From the NCBI GenBank assembly GCA_944381435.1, contig CALWLD010000003.1, positions 1 to 64,000 on the forward strand: 64,000 nt of DNA. Direction: 5' to 3'. Below are positions 37,126 to 46,913 of the stretch, piece after piece. Position numbers and translations under genes: made by a program. Source of the DNA: an uncultured Clostridia bacterium (GTDB lineage Bacteria; Bacillota; Clostridia; Lachnospirales; CAG-274). Numbering within the stretch: position 1 is the stretch's first letter; every line of letters begins with the position of its first letter. Below the pieces are notes generated by a model. It worked only from the letters and a program-made list of their open reading frames with translations, was not told where the DNA came from and ran no database searches.

Positions 37126-38685
37126 TTATTTTGCATACTCTATAGCTCTAGTTTCTCTAATAAGATTTACTTTTATTTGCCCTGGATATTCTAGCTCTTC
37201 TTCTATCTTTTTAGATATTTCTCTAGCTAAAAGCACAAGACCATCATCGTCTACAACCTCTGGTGTAATCATTATCCTAAGCTCACGCCCTGCTTGCATA
37301 GCAAATGATTTTTCAACACCTTCAAAGCTATCTGCAATGTTTTCAAGGTTTTGTAATCTTTTAATGTAAGTTTCTAAAGTTTCTCTTCTAGCTCCTGGCC
37401 TTGCTGCAGATATGGCATCTGCTGCTTGTACAAGAACAGATATTAATGAAGTAGGCTCTACATCTCCGTGATGAGATTCTACAGCATTTATAACTACAGC
37501 ATTTTCTTTATATTTTTTACAAAGAGCAGAGCCAAGCTCAATGTGTGAACCTTCTTCATCATAGTCGATAGCCTTACCTATATCGTGTAATAAACCTGCT
37601 CTTTTAGCAAGGGTAACATCTAGCCCAAGCTCACCAGCCATAATTCCTGTAAGATAAGAAACCTCTAAAGAATGCTTTAAAACGTTTTGCCCATAGCTTG
37701 TTCTAAATTTCATTTTACCAAGAAGCCTGATAAGCTCTGGGTGTATACCGTGTACACCTGCTTCAAAACAAGCACTTTCTCCTTCTTCTCTAATCATAGC
37801 TTCAACTTCTTTTTTAGCTTTATCAACCATTTCTTCTATTTTAGCAGGGTGTACCCTACCATCTAAAATAAGCTTTTCTAAAGCAATACGAGCTATTTCT
37901 CTTTTCATAGGGTCAAAACCTGATAATATAACTGCCTCTGGCGTATCATCTATTATGATATCAATGCCTGTAAGAGACTCTATGGTTCTAATGTTTCTAC
38001 CTTCACGTCCTATTATCCTACCTTTCATTTCATCGTTAGGTAAAGATACAACAGAAACTGTGCTTTCTGCCACGTGGTCAACAGCACAACGTTGGATAGC
38101 AAGTCCTATTATTTGTTTTGCCTTTTTATCTGCCTCTTGTTTAACGCTAGCTTCCATCTCTCTTATACGCATAGCCTTTTCGTGAGTAAGCTCTAAATCT
38201 AAGTTAGATAAAAGATATTCTTTAGCTTGCTCTGTTGTAAAGCCTGATATTTTCTCAAGCTCTTCTCTTTTTTGGTTAGATATTTTTTCAATATTTTCTC
38301 TTTCTTCTTCAAGCTTAGCTAATTTTTCTTGTTGAAGTTCTTCTTTTTTCTCAAGGTTTTGAGCCTTTTTATCAAGAGCTTCTTCTTTTTGTATAAGCCT
38401 TTTTTCAAATTTTTGAATTTCTTGTTTTCTTTCTCTGCTTTCGTTTTCTATTTCATTTTTTACTTTTAAGCTTTCTTCTTTAGCCTCAAGTAAAATTTCT
38501 TTCTTTTTAGCCTCGGCTTCTTTTTTAGCGTTTATTAAGATATTATCTGCCTCTTTTTCTGCAGAACCGATAGTTGCTTCGGCAATTTTCTTACGCATAA
38601 AAAAGCCAACCAAACCACCTATAATAACTGATAAAATACAAACTATTATAGTGATTATTATGTATTTACCGTCCAGAAAGAGCAC
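37126..38685 (-). CDS. rny: Ribonuclease Y
   Basis: 519 residues, the membrane-bound endonuclease that starts mRNA decay in Firmicutes. An N-terminal span (about 7-27) is followed by a long coiled coil (30-200, Lys/Glu-rich), a KH domain ([20 protein letters not shown]) and an HD domain with [19 protein letters not shown]. The length is normal. Start behind AAGGAGGTG. It has a strong promoter and its own terminator. Confidence 0.96.
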   Translation of the reverse strand: MLFLDGKYIIITIIVCILSVIIGGLVGFFMRKKIAEATIGSAEKEADNILINAKKEAEAKKKEILLEAKEESLKVKNEIENESRERKQEIQKFEKRLIQKEEALDKKAQNLEKKEELQQEKLAKLEEERENIEKISNQKREELEKISGFTTEQAKEYLLSNLDLELTHEKAMRIREMEASVKQEADKKAKQIIGLAIQRCAVDHVAESTVSVVSLPNDEMKGRIIGREGRNIRTIESLTGIDIIIDDTPEAVILSGFDPMKREIARIALEKLILDGRVHPAKIEEMVDKAKKEVEAMIREEGESACFEAGVHGIHPELIRLLGKMKFRTSYGQNVLKHSLEVSYLTGIMAGELGLDVTLAKRAGLLHDIGKAIDYDEEGSHIELGSALCKKYKENAVVINAVESHHGDVEPTSLISVLVQAADAISAARPGARRETLETYIKRLQNLENIADSFEGVEKSFAMQAGRELRIMITPEVVDDDGLVLLAREISKKIEEELEYPGQIKVNLIRETRAIEYAK

Positions 38686-38753
38686 CTCCTTGCTAGTTTA
38701 TTATATATATATTAAGATATTATTAAAGATTATTAAAACATACCTTAGCTTAT

Positions 38754-38782
38754 ATTTTATCTTTTTTATATAAAATTGTCAA
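38754..38782 (-). promoter_or_regulatory. Promoter of the RNase Y gene
   Basis: TTGACA (38777-38782), 17 bp, TAAAAT (38754-38759) on the minus strand, about 70 bp before the start; the long leader may contribute to autoregulation. Confidence 0.75.
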
Positions 38783-38818
38783 GATATACACTTATCTATT
38801 TATTATTTTAACTAAGTG

Positions 38819-40228
38819 TTAATCTTTAAACTTTTCTATATTAAAATAGTCAAATCTAGCAGGATATATAACGTTAAACTCTATCTTTTTATCTTGAAAA
38901 CTATTTATATTTATACATTTTAGCTTATTTATAATATGGCTGTTAGCAGATATTACAAGCCTGTTATAAATGGTATTAGAAAAGATAGATAAAATTTCAT
39001 TTGTTATAGTATTAGCTATGTAAGTTTCATTTTTTATTTTACCTATACCATTGCACATAGGACAAGGCTTAGATATAACATCATAAAGAGGGCTTAATGT
39101 TTTTTTCCTTGTAATCTGCATTATGTAAAGCTCATTTATAGGATATACAGTTATAGGCATTCTATCTTCTTTAGAAAGGCTTTTCATAAAGGTTTCTAGC
39201 TGTTTTTTATGCTCATCTTCTTTCATATCTATCAAATCTATTAATATAATACCAGATATGTTTCTAAGCCTTATTTCCTTTGCTATTTGCTCTATAGCCT
39301 CTTTGTTAGTTTTTAAAGCTATCTCTTCAAAAGATTTTCTAGTTATGTCTTTTCCTGTGTTTACATCAATGATAGTCATAGCCTCTACAGTGTCTATCAT
39401 TAAAAAGCCACCGCTTTTAAGCCAAATTTTGTTATGAAAGCATTTTTCTATTTTACTTTCTATGCTATAAGCTTTAAATATAGGCAAGCTATCATTATAA
39501 AGTTCTACATTTTTAAATATTTCCTTTAAAGCCTCAAAGCTTTCATCTGTATTGGTTACTATTTTATCATCATCTTTTAAAATGTCTGTTATTATTTTTT
39601 CTATTTCAGTTTTAGCTAAAAATAACCTTGTAGGAGGTTTTATATAATTACCTTTTTCCATTAAATCTTTAGCTTTTTTAATAAGGCTTAATATTTCTTT
39701 TTGTATATCTTCTATGTTAGCGTCTATACAGTTTGTCCTAAAAATAATGCCATAGCCTTTAGGTAGATTTTCACTAGCAAATTTTTTAAGAAAATCTCTT
39801 TTTTCTTTATCGTCTATTTTTTTAGATATAGCAATATTTTCTTCTTTTAATAACAAAACTATGTATTTTCCTGTTAATGTTAGGTTAGTTGTAACGCTTG
39901 CCCCTTTTAAGTCTGTGCCTTTTTTATCTATTTGTACTAAAATATCTTGTCCTTCTTTTAAATTTAAGTTATATTTGTTAGTTTTTTCGTTAAATACAAA
40001 TAAATCTTTTTGTTTTTTATCTGTTATACCTAGAAAAGCATTTTTTTCAAAGCCTAAATCTATAAAGGCAAACTTTTTAGGCACTATTTTTTTAACCTTA
40101 CCTATAAATATATCTCCTATCCTAAAATCTTCTTTTTCTTCTATTATAACTTCTTTAAGCTCATTATTTTGTAATAAAGCTGCCCTTTCATAGTTAAAAA
40201 GGGCATCTATAACTAATGTTTTTTCCAT
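38819..40228 (-). CDS. rng: Ribonuclease E/G family protein
   Basis: 469 residues. An S1-like RNA-binding domain (GDIFIGKVKKIVPKKFAFID, about 37-56) is followed by the RNase E/G catalytic core: MTIIDVNTGKD and IILIDLIDMK supply the metal-binding Asp residues, and KPCPMCNGIGK is the zinc-link CxxC used for dimerisation. Members process rRNA and decay mRNA. It ends a conserved clostridial series with the TIGR03936 and TIGR03960 genes; the ribosomal rplU-rpmA genes that normally follow are absent here. Confidence 0.9.
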   Translation of the reverse strand: MEKTLVIDALFNYERAALLQNNELKEVIIEEKEDFRIGDIFIGKVKKIVPKKFAFIDLGFEKNAFLGITDKKQKDLFVFNEKTNKYNLNLKEGQDILVQIDKKGTDLKGASVTTNLTLTGKYIVLLLKEENIAISKKIDDKEKRDFLKKFASENLPKGYGIIFRTNCIDANIEDIQKEILSLIKKAKDLMEKGNYIKPPTRLFLAKTEIEKIITDILKDDDKIVTNTDESFEALKEIFKNVELYNDSLPIFKAYSIESKIEKCFHNKIWLKSGGFLMIDTVEAMTIIDVNTGKDITRKSFEEIALKTNKEAIEQIAKEIRLRNISGIILIDLIDMKEDEHKKQLETFMKSLSKEDRMPITVYPINELYIMQITRKKTLSPLYDVISKPCPMCNGIGKIKNETYIANTITNEILSIFSNTIYNRLVISANSHIINKLKCININSFQDKKIEFNVIYPARFDYFNIEKFKD

Positions 40229-40240
40229 TTTAGCACCTAC

Positions 40241-40912
40241 TTATAAAAAATCTAACTGTGTTTTATTTTCATCAAAAAGACCTGTTCTTTTATAATGTAT
40301 TTTATATTTTTCATAAGGTAGATTTAAAAATTTATATAAAGTTTCTATTAAAGCATCAGGCTTTAAGTTTTTAGCACTTCCTGTTGAAATTATAGCTTTT
40401 ATTTTGTTTTCTTCTAAATATTCTATGTTTAAAATGTCTTCTTTTATATTAACTGTTTTAACAATTTCTTTACCTCTTTTTTTGATAACTCTTTCTATGT
40501 TTATTTCTTCATTTTGTAAAAATCTATCTATATCTTCTTTTTTTATGTTGCAATCTAAGCTTATTTCATATTCACCTATACAAACGATAGATGGAGCAGA
40601 TTTTTGCCCTTCTTTTAGCTTAACTACATTTAATATTTCCATACCTATAGGCATATTTTTACTTAATGTTTCTTTTATAAAATCTGGCTCTAAATCTTTG
40701 TCAAATTGCATATCTATATATTCTGCTATACTTTCCATACCAAGAGGAAGAGGTATAGCAAAGCTCATTATTTGATGAGGGTTAAAGCCCATAGAATAAG
40801 ATATAGGTAGGTTTGCTCTTTTTATAGCACGTTGAAATATTTTTAATAAATCTAAATGTCCTGTATATTTTATTTTACCTAGCTTAGAAAATTTAAGTCT
40901 ATATTTATTCAA
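40241..40912 (-). CDS. TIGR03936/DUF2344 radical-SAM-associated protein
   Basis: 223 residues if translation starts at the TTG at 40910-40912, 7 nt behind AGGAGGTG; this overlaps the end of the radical SAM gene by 8 nt. KYRLKFSKLGKIKYTGHLDL and RAIKRANLPISYSMGFNPHQ are the family signatures. The family is always found beside, or fused to, TIGR03960 radical SAM proteins, but its function is not established. Confidence 0.85.
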   Translation of the reverse strand: MNKYRLKFSKLGKIKYTGHLDLLKIFQRAIKRANLPISYSMGFNPHQIMSFAIPLPLGMESIAEYIDMQFDKDLEPDFIKETLSKNMPIGMEILNVVKLKEGQKSAPSIVCIGEYEISLDCNIKKEDIDRFLQNEEINIERVIKKRGKEIVKTVNIKEDILNIEYLEENKIKAIISTGSAKNLKPDALIETLYKFLNLPYEKYKIHYKRTGLFDENKTQLDFL

Positions 40913-42734
40913 AGCAAACACCTCCTCCAAAAACTTTAGCACCACACATACTACAATCTTGTCTGCAGTTTGGCGTTATGGTTTGGCTTTTTGCCTTTTC
41001 CATTTCTTCTATGAAAAATCTTTTTGATACACCTATAGATATATGGTCCCAAGGAAGTATCTCATCATAGCTACGTTCTCTGTTAGCATAAAATTCTCTG
41101 CTTAAGCCTGTTTGCTCTAAAGCTTTAAGCCAAGCATCGTATTTAAAGCTTTCTGTCCAACCGTCAAATTTTGCACCGTTTTCCCAAGCTTTAACAATAA
41201 GCCTTGCAACCTTTCTATCTCCACGAGCAAGTATACCTTCTATAGAGCTTACTGTAGGCTCGTGATAATTAACTTTTACTTGCTTTCTTTCATTGCTATC
41301 TTTTAAAAGATATTGCTTTCTTAAAAACTCATCACAGCTATCTTGAGCAGACCATTGAAAAGGTGTAAAAGCTTTAGGTACAAAACAAGATGAGCTAACT
41401 GTAACAGATACCCCTCTGTTTCTTTTTTCTTTAGGCAGTTCATAAAATTTATCAACTATGTCTGAGGCTAGCTTTGCAATACCTTTTACATCTTCATCTG
41501 TTTCTGTAGGTAAGCCAACCATAAAATATAGCTTAACTCTGTCCCAACCACCTTCAAAAGCAAGGGAGCTTCCTCTTAAAATTTCTTCTTCTGTTATCCC
41601 TTTGTTTATAACATCTCTAAGCCTTTGCGTGCCTGCCTCTGGTGCAAATGTTAAGCTAGATTTTCTAACACCTTGTACTTTTTGCATTAAATCTAATGAA
41701 AAAGCATCTATCCTTAAAGAAGGAAGAGCTATGTTTACCTTATCATCTTTAAATTGCTCCAATAAGCCTTCTGCAAGCTTTCTAAACTCTCTGTAATCGG
41801 CAGTGCTAAGACTTGTTAAAGATACTTCTTCGTGGCCTGATGTTTCTACAAGCTTTTTAGATTTTTCTAAAATAGCATCGGCAGTTTTTTCTCTTACAGG
41901 GCGATATACATAGCCTGCTTGGCAAAACCTACAACCACGTATACAGCCTCTAAATACCTCTAAATTTACCCTATCGTGTACTATATCTATTAAAGGCACA
42001 AGCTGTTTATCTGGATAAAAAGCTTTATCCATATCTTTTACTATAACTTTTTTAATTTTTTTAGGTGCATCTTTATGGATAGGTTTAAACTCTTTTATTT
42101 CTCCATTTTCTTTATATTCTACATCATAAAATTTAGGTATATAAATACCCTCCATTTTTAATAACTGTAAATAAAAATCTTCTTTTGTTCCACCTTGTTT
42201 TTTAATTTCTTTGTATAAATCAAAAAACTCATCGTATTTAACCTCGCCCTCACCTATATAAAATATATCTATTATATCTGCTAAAGGCTCAGGATTATAT
42301 GCACAAGGTCCACCTGCTATAATTATAGGGTCATCTTCTGTTCTATCCTTGCTCCATATAGGGATATTACCTAAATTAAGCATATTTATAATATTTGTGT
42401 AAGTCATTTCATATTGTAGCGTAAAGCCTACAAAATCAAATTCTTTAACCCTTGTGCCTGTTTCTAGGGTAAAAAGCTCTATGTTGTTTTCTCTCATTTT
42501 TTGTTCCATATCGTGCCAAGGAGCAAAGACTCTTTCACAATATAAATCATCTCGTCTGTTCATAAAAAAGTAAAGTATTTGCATACCAACATAGCTCATA
42601 CCAACCTCATAACTATCTGGAAAGCAAAATGCAAAACGTATGTCCACATCTTTTGGGTCTTTAACAACCATATTTATTTCGTTACCTATATATCTTGCTG
42701 GCTTTTCAACCTGCATTAATATTTCATCTATCAT
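40905..42734 (-). CDS. TIGR03960-family B12-binding-domain radical SAM protein
   Basis: 609 residues. An N-terminal cobalamin-binding-like domain (FCFPDSYEVGMSYVGMQILY) precedes a radical SAM barrel whose iron-sulfur cluster ligands are in FRGCIRGCRFCQAGY (CxxxCxxC). SAM-binding Gly-rich and C-terminal segments follow, and the tail CRQDCSMCGAKVFGGGVC could bind a further metal or cluster. Conserved in clostridia as a pair with TIGR03936; the reaction is unknown, though tRNA or translation roles have been suggested from its neighbours. Confidence 0.9.
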   Translation of the reverse strand: MIDEILMQVEKPARYIGNEINMVVKDPKDVDIRFAFCFPDSYEVGMSYVGMQILYFFMNRRDDLYCERVFAPWHDMEQKMRENNIELFTLETGTRVKEFDFVGFTLQYEMTYTNIINMLNLGNIPIWSKDRTEDDPIIIAGGPCAYNPEPLADIIDIFYIGEGEVKYDEFFDLYKEIKKQGGTKEDFYLQLLKMEGIYIPKFYDVEYKENGEIKEFKPIHKDAPKKIKKVIVKDMDKAFYPDKQLVPLIDIVHDRVNLEVFRGCIRGCRFCQAGYVYRPVREKTADAILEKSKKLVETSGHEEVSLTSLSTADYREFRKLAEGLLEQFKDDKVNIALPSLRIDAFSLDLMQKVQGVRKSSLTFAPEAGTQRLRDVINKGITEEEILRGSSLAFEGGWDRVKLYFMVGLPTETDEDVKGIAKLASDIVDKFYELPKEKRNRGVSVTVSSSCFVPKAFTPFQWSAQDSCDEFLRKQYLLKDSNERKQVKVNYHEPTVSSIEGILARGDRKVARLIVKAWENGAKFDGWTESFKYDAWLKALEQTGLSREFYANRERSYDEILPWDHISIGVSKRFFIEEMEKAKSQTITPNCRQDCSMCGAKVFGGGVCFE

Positions 42735-42758
42735 AAAAGCCTCCGTCTTTTGTAAATT

Positions 42759-42817
42759 TTAGTTTTATTATTTATAAATTTTTAATTTTATTATTTATAA
42801 ATTTTAATTTTATTATA
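42759..42817. repeat. Short AT-rich tandem repeat
   Basis: About two and a half copies of a 23-nt unit, TTARTTTTATTATTTATAAAT plus TT (42759-42781, 42782-42804, partial to 42817), in the gap between the radical SAM gene and the split M23 gene. Confidence 0.65.
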
Positions 42818-42858
42818 TTGTACCATTATACTATACTTTTGTATATACCCTAATTAAA

Positions 42859-43730
42859 CTATTTTAAATAACTAGCTTTTTCAAAAGCTACTACATTTAT
42901 TGGGTCTATGTATTCATCTCCTTTTTTTATTGTATAATGTAAATGATAGCCTGTTGAAAGCCCTGTACTTCCAACTAGCCCAACCTTATCATTAGCCTTT
43001 ATTTTATCCCCTTCTTTTACCAAAGCTTTGTTTAAATGGGCATACATTATTTCGTAGTTATCATAAGTTTTATATTTTATGTATATACCATAAGTATTAG
43101 ATGTAGAAACCTCTGTTACAACACCATCTTTAACTGCATAAACATTGGTGTTTTCATCTGCTCCTATATCTAGGCCGTTATGAAACTCTTGCTTTTTTAA
43201 AATAGAGTTTTCTCTTTCTCCAAAATATCCTGTTATTATCCCCTTATCTAAAGGGTTTATCCAACTATTTTCTGCCCCAAAGGCAGATTTTGTAAATGCT
43301 TTGGGGCTATCTATTTTTTTGTATCTTCTATTTCTTGTTCCATTTCTTCTAAAACCTTATCATCTATGCTAACTCCGTCTTTTTTGTTATTTCCTTTAAA
43401 AGTATAAATAATCTTGTCCATATTAAATTCGCTATTTATTATATTTTTAGTTTTTTCTATAAAATCATTTACCCTAGGGTTATTGCTATTAGTTAGATAA
43501 TAAAAAATACCTATTATTAAAATACATATTATACACTGGGTAAAAAATGAAGAACTTTTTTTCTCATTATCCTTTACATCTAACTTTATCATACCATTTC
43601 TAGTAGTATAATCATTATTTTTTGGTGTTGTTCTAGCTGTTTTTAAGGTTCTTTTTGTCTTTACATCTTTTAAAGAATCTTCTGCTAATCTTTTATAAAA
43701 TTCTCTTTTATCATTTACCAAAAAAATCAC
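42859..43730 (-). pseudogene. M23 peptidase gene (SpoIVFA/SpoIIQ-like), split by an A7 tract
   Basis: The upstream part (43311-43730, 139 residues) has a basic cytoplasmic tail, one span (about 64-82) and a stalk, and ends EDTKK then TAG. The -1 frame continues without a stop to 42859, encoding a complete LytM domain: GYFGERE, HNGLDIGADE (zinc His and Asp), MYAHLNK and YHLHYTIK (HxH). The joint is ACAAAAAAATAG on the minus strand, A7 at 43314-43320: one extra A, or a -1 slip on A-AAA-AAA, joins the frames into about 290 residues. The ATG at 43045-43047 is inside the domain and cannot be a real start. Clostridia often keep such a gene with spoIVFB before TIGR03960. It may be a broken gene, a slippage-controlled gene or a sequencing error. 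Confidence 0.7.
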
Positions 43731-43810
43731 CTGCCTTTGTAGTTTTTTTTAAATATATTAAAAACAAAGACAGGTTATGACTATTTTAATTTATATAAAT
43801 AAATTAATAT

Positions 43811-45247
43811 TTATCTAGGTAGATAAACTAAGCTTATTATTAAAAGAAAAGATAAAACATACAATATTTTGCTTACTTTATAAGCCTTGCCTAAAAATAT
43901 ATGGATAGCTACATAAGATATAACGCCAAATGCAATACCAACTAATATACTGTTAGTAAGAGGCATTAAAATTAAGGCAAAAAAAGCAGGAACAGCCTCA
44001 TCTATATTTTCAAAATCTATAAATTTCATTATGTTCATCATTAAAACCCCTGCAACTATAAGCGTTGTTGCGGTAGCAGCAGATGGTACCAAAGCAACAA
44101 GAGGAGATAAAAAGGTAGATAATAAAAATAATATACCTGTTACAATAGCGGTTACCCCTGTTCTACCACCTTCTATAATCCCTGCTGTGCTTTCTACATA
44201 GGTAGATACAGTAACGCTACCTATGGTAGAACCTACAGATGTTGTTATAGCATCTATTTCTAAAATTTGAGGTATCCTTTTATTAGCAAACCTTTCCTTG
44301 CTCATTTCTACAAAATTATCGGCAACAATAAGCATAGCCATTGTTTCAAAAATATCCATTATACAAATAGAAAATAATACAACAAGCAAGGTTATTGTTG
44401 TTTTTAGCATAATACCACTGTTAGAAAAATCTATAAGGTTTGTAAAATCTAGCTTAAAAAAAACTTCATTCAAATTTAAAGGTGTAAAAAAATCAAAGTT
44501 ATTTATGCTAATAAGCCCTAAAGGAAAAGCTAATATTATACAAGCTATTTTACCTATAAATATAGATCCATATATATGCTTTTTATGTAATATAGTTATT
44601 AAAATTACACCTGCTAAAGCTAATATAGCTGTTTTTGTATCACTGCTTGTTATGTTGGCAAAGTCAAAAAGGTTAGTATTTATTGAGCTTTGCTCTATAA
44701 TATGAGCCTTTAAAAGCCCTTGATATGCAATAAATAAACCTATACCACAAGTAACTGCATATTTTATATTTTTAGGTATAGCTTTATGAATTTTTTTCTC
44801 CATACCAAATAAAGCAAGAACAAAAAATATTAAACCAGATATAAAAACAATAGCTAAAGCTTGATAATAGCTATATCCAAAGCTTATGCAAACAGTATAC
44901 GTTATAAATGTACCAACAGCAAGGCTAGGCCCTTGCACAAAAGGTAAGTTTGTCAAATATCCCATTATGATGGAGCTAAGCCCTGAACATATAAAAGATG
45001 AGGCTGTTAAAGCTATAAACATTTCATTTGCTGTTAAGCCATTTTTAAGTATAAAATCACCTATTAAGGTTCCATCTTCTGCCATAGCTCCTGTAAATAC
45101 ATTCATTAATATTTCTGGCACAAGCATAACTAAATATATAAGGGTAAAATAATTTGTAACACCTGCCAATATTTCTGTTCTAAGGTTAGAATTATGCTCT
45201 AAAATATGAAATTTTTTATATAAATATTTTTTTATATTATTTACCAA
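43811..45247 (-). CDS. NCS2-family permease (AzgA-like), second copy
   Basis: 478 residues. The AzgA-type motifs are present: LRTEILAGVTNYFTLIYLVM, GIGLFIAYQGLLKAH, IMDIFETMAMLIVADN and TVSTYVESTAGIIEGGRTG. It differs from the first copy by a longer loop near residues 60-80 and less conserved substrate-site residues (VSTY in place of TTTTF), so the substrate may differ. It starts one base after the CbiK-like gene, which suggests co-expression. Confidence 0.9.
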   Translation of the reverse strand: MVNNIKKYLYKKFHILEHNSNLRTEILAGVTNYFTLIYLVMLVPEILMNVFTGAMAEDGTLIGDFILKNGLTANEMFIALTASSFICSGLSSIIMGYLTNLPFVQGPSLAVGTFITYTVCISFGYSYYQALAIVFISGLIFFVLALFGMEKKIHKAIPKNIKYAVTCGIGLFIAYQGLLKAHIIEQSSINTNLFDFANITSSDTKTAILALAGVILITILHKKHIYGSIFIGKIACIILAFPLGLISINNFDFFTPLNLNEVFFKLDFTNLIDFSNSGIMLKTTITLLVVLFSICIMDIFETMAMLIVADNFVEMSKERFANKRIPQILEIDAITTSVGSTIGSVTVSTYVESTAGIIEGGRTGVTAIVTGILFLLSTFLSPLVALVPSAATATTLIVAGVLMMNIMKFIDFENIDEAVPAFFALILMPLTNSILVGIAFGVISYVAIHIFLGKAYKVSKILYVLSFLLIISLVYLPR

Positions 45248-45248
45248 T

Positions 45249-45947
45249 TTACATCTCCTTACTATCTGTTAATTTTTTTATAAATATATCTATTATTTCA
45301 TCATATTGTAAAAGTGGCATTAAGCTTTCCTTAACGTTTATATTATTAAGTATTAATTTATTTTTTATGGTACATTTTATGTCTTTTTCTATATGCTTTC
45401 CGTTAAATAATAAAAAAGGTATTAGCATTATTTCTTGTATATTTTTATCTTTTAATATTTTGATAGTATCTTCTATATAAGGCTTACTTTCTATGTTAGC
45501 AAAAAATATGTTTTTATCTTTAAACATAGAAAATAACTTTTTATATTTATCATTAGATTTATCATCTGTGCCGTGGCATATAAAAAGTAAGTTGTTGGTA
45601 TATAATTTTTTTATAAAATTACATACTTCTTGTGTGTTTTCGCTTATTAAAGCATCTGTTACTTTTATGTTTTTAAATTTTTCTTTATATTTACTTATAT
45701 AACAGATAGCTTTTTCATATTCTAAACCATCTATTACAAAAAGTGGCATACATATTAGCTCTTCATAATTTTTATCATATAACTTATCTAAAACTTGTTC
45801 TATATCATAACCATATTTTTTTATAAAAAAACTACTTGTAAAAGCATAATATACATCATATTTATGATTTAACTTACTTTTTAATTTATCAAGTTGTATT
45901 TCTATATCTTTTCCACCAAAACATATTATTAAAATTACCTTTTTCAT
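45249..45947 (-). CDS. cbiK: CbiK-like sirohydrochlorin cobaltochelatase
   Basis: 232 residues. Features of the anaerobic chelatase CbiK are in order: ILIICFGG near the N-terminus, YYAFTSSFFIKK, MPLFVIDGLEYEK (Glu), LLFICHGTDD with the metal-binding His, NIESKPYIEDTI and IPFLLFNGKHIEKDI with the second His. CbiK inserts cobalt into sirohydrochlorin in early cobalamin synthesis, or iron for siroheme in some species. No other cobalamin gene is nearby. Immediately upstream of the second NCS2 permease. Confidence 0.8.
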   Translation of the reverse strand: MKKVILIICFGGKDIEIQLDKLKSKLNHKYDVYYAFTSSFFIKKYGYDIEQVLDKLYDKNYEELICMPLFVIDGLEYEKAICYISKYKEKFKNIKVTDALISENTQEVCNFIKKLYTNNLLFICHGTDDKSNDKYKKLFSMFKDKNIFFANIESKPYIEDTIKILKDKNIQEIMLIPFLLFNGKHIEKDIKCTIKNKLILNNINVKESLMPLLQYDEIIDIFIKKLTDSKEM

Positions 45948-46130
45948 ATAATCACCTACTAGATGTTTATATTATCATTTTTTTTAATATTTTTCAATAT
46001 TTTATGTTAATTTTGTATATTTATATATTAAAATGTATTAATTTTTTTAACATAATTTTAGTTTTTCAATAATAAAATTTTTAAGACTACAAAGTTAAAA
46101 TTTTTAAGTTACTGAAGGGAGAAATTTTTA

Positions 46131-46781
46131 ATGAAAACAGATTTAAGAGAAAATAACATAGTAACACTTATAGGTAAAATAGTATCAGACTATAGCTTTT
46201 CGCACGAAATGTATGGCGAGGCATTTTATACGTTTAATATAGAAACATCAAGGCTAAGCGAAGCAACAGATACACTGCCTGTAACTATATCTGAAAGGCT
46301 TATAGATAAAAACCTTTTTAAAATAGGTGCTTTAATAGAAATTAATGGGCAAATACGCTCTTATAACAACATTGTTGATAACAAAAACCATCTTATTTTA
46401 ACAGTTTTTGTAAAAGAAATAAGCTTTAATTTAGATTTAAACAAAAACCCAAATCAAGTTTTATTAAATGGCTATGTATGTAAAATGCCTGTATATAGAA
46501 AAACACCTTTTGGACGTGAAATAGCTGATGTTTTACTAGCAGTAAACCGTTCTTATAACAAATCTGACTACATACCTTGTATTATATGGGGAAGAAATGC
46601 AAAGTTTGCAAGCGGGCTAGAAGTAGGAGATAACATAAAAATATACGGACGTATGCAAAGTAGAAATTATCAGAAAAAACTAGAAAATGGAGATATTTTA
46701 GAGAAAACAGCATATGAAATAAGCGTATCTAAGCTGGAAGTTTTACAAAGTAATACAGATAAAAATGAGGAAATATGTTAG
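46131..46781 (+). CDS. Single-stranded-DNA-binding-like protein with two OB folds
   Basis: 216 residues with two OB-type halves. The first (1-110) includes IVTLIGKIVSD and ALIEINGQIRSYN; the second (115-205) includes VLLNGYVCKMPVYRKTPFGREIADVLLAVNR, an SSB-type strand pattern, and GDNIKIYGRMQSR. The ordinary SSB acidic DDDIPF-like tail is missing. It is behind GAAGGGAG. Its stop codon lies in an 11-bp hairpin (46779-46789 with 46808-46818) whose loop is C/T-rich. Solitary and on the opposite strand to nearly everything else. A replication-linked or competence role is possible. Confidence 0.75.
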   Translation: MKTDLRENNIVTLIGKIVSDYSFSHEMYGEAFYTFNIETSRLSEATDTLPVTISERLIDKNLFKIGALIEINGQIRSYNNIVDNKNHLILTVFVKEISFNLDLNKNPNQVLLNGYVCKMPVYRKTPFGREIADVLLAVNRSYNKSDYIPCIIWGRNAKFASGLEVGDNIKIYGRMQSRNYQKKLENGDILEKTAYEISVSKLEVLQSNTDKNEEIC

Positions 46782-46860
46782 TTTAAAAGCTGTTCCCTCT
46801 CATCACCCTTTTAAACTACATTTACCTTTATTTTTATAATTTAATATTTCTTATTGTTTT

Positions 46861-46907
46861 ATAAAAAGGTTAAGGTTGTAGAAAATCTACAACCTTAACC
46901 TTTTTAT
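46861..46907. terminator. Strong bidirectional terminator
   Basis: A perfect 22-bp stem (46861-46882 with 46886-46907), loop AAA, with A and T runs at the base. It serves the plus-strand SSB-like gene and the minus-strand TauE/SafE gene. Confidence 0.92.
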
Positions 46908-46913
46908 ATTTTA

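Noticed and set aside
43045-43047. ATG that would give a separate 62-residue M23 fragment
   Set aside because: It lies inside the LytM domain; the frame continues upstream with the conserved HNGLD motif, so it is not a real start.
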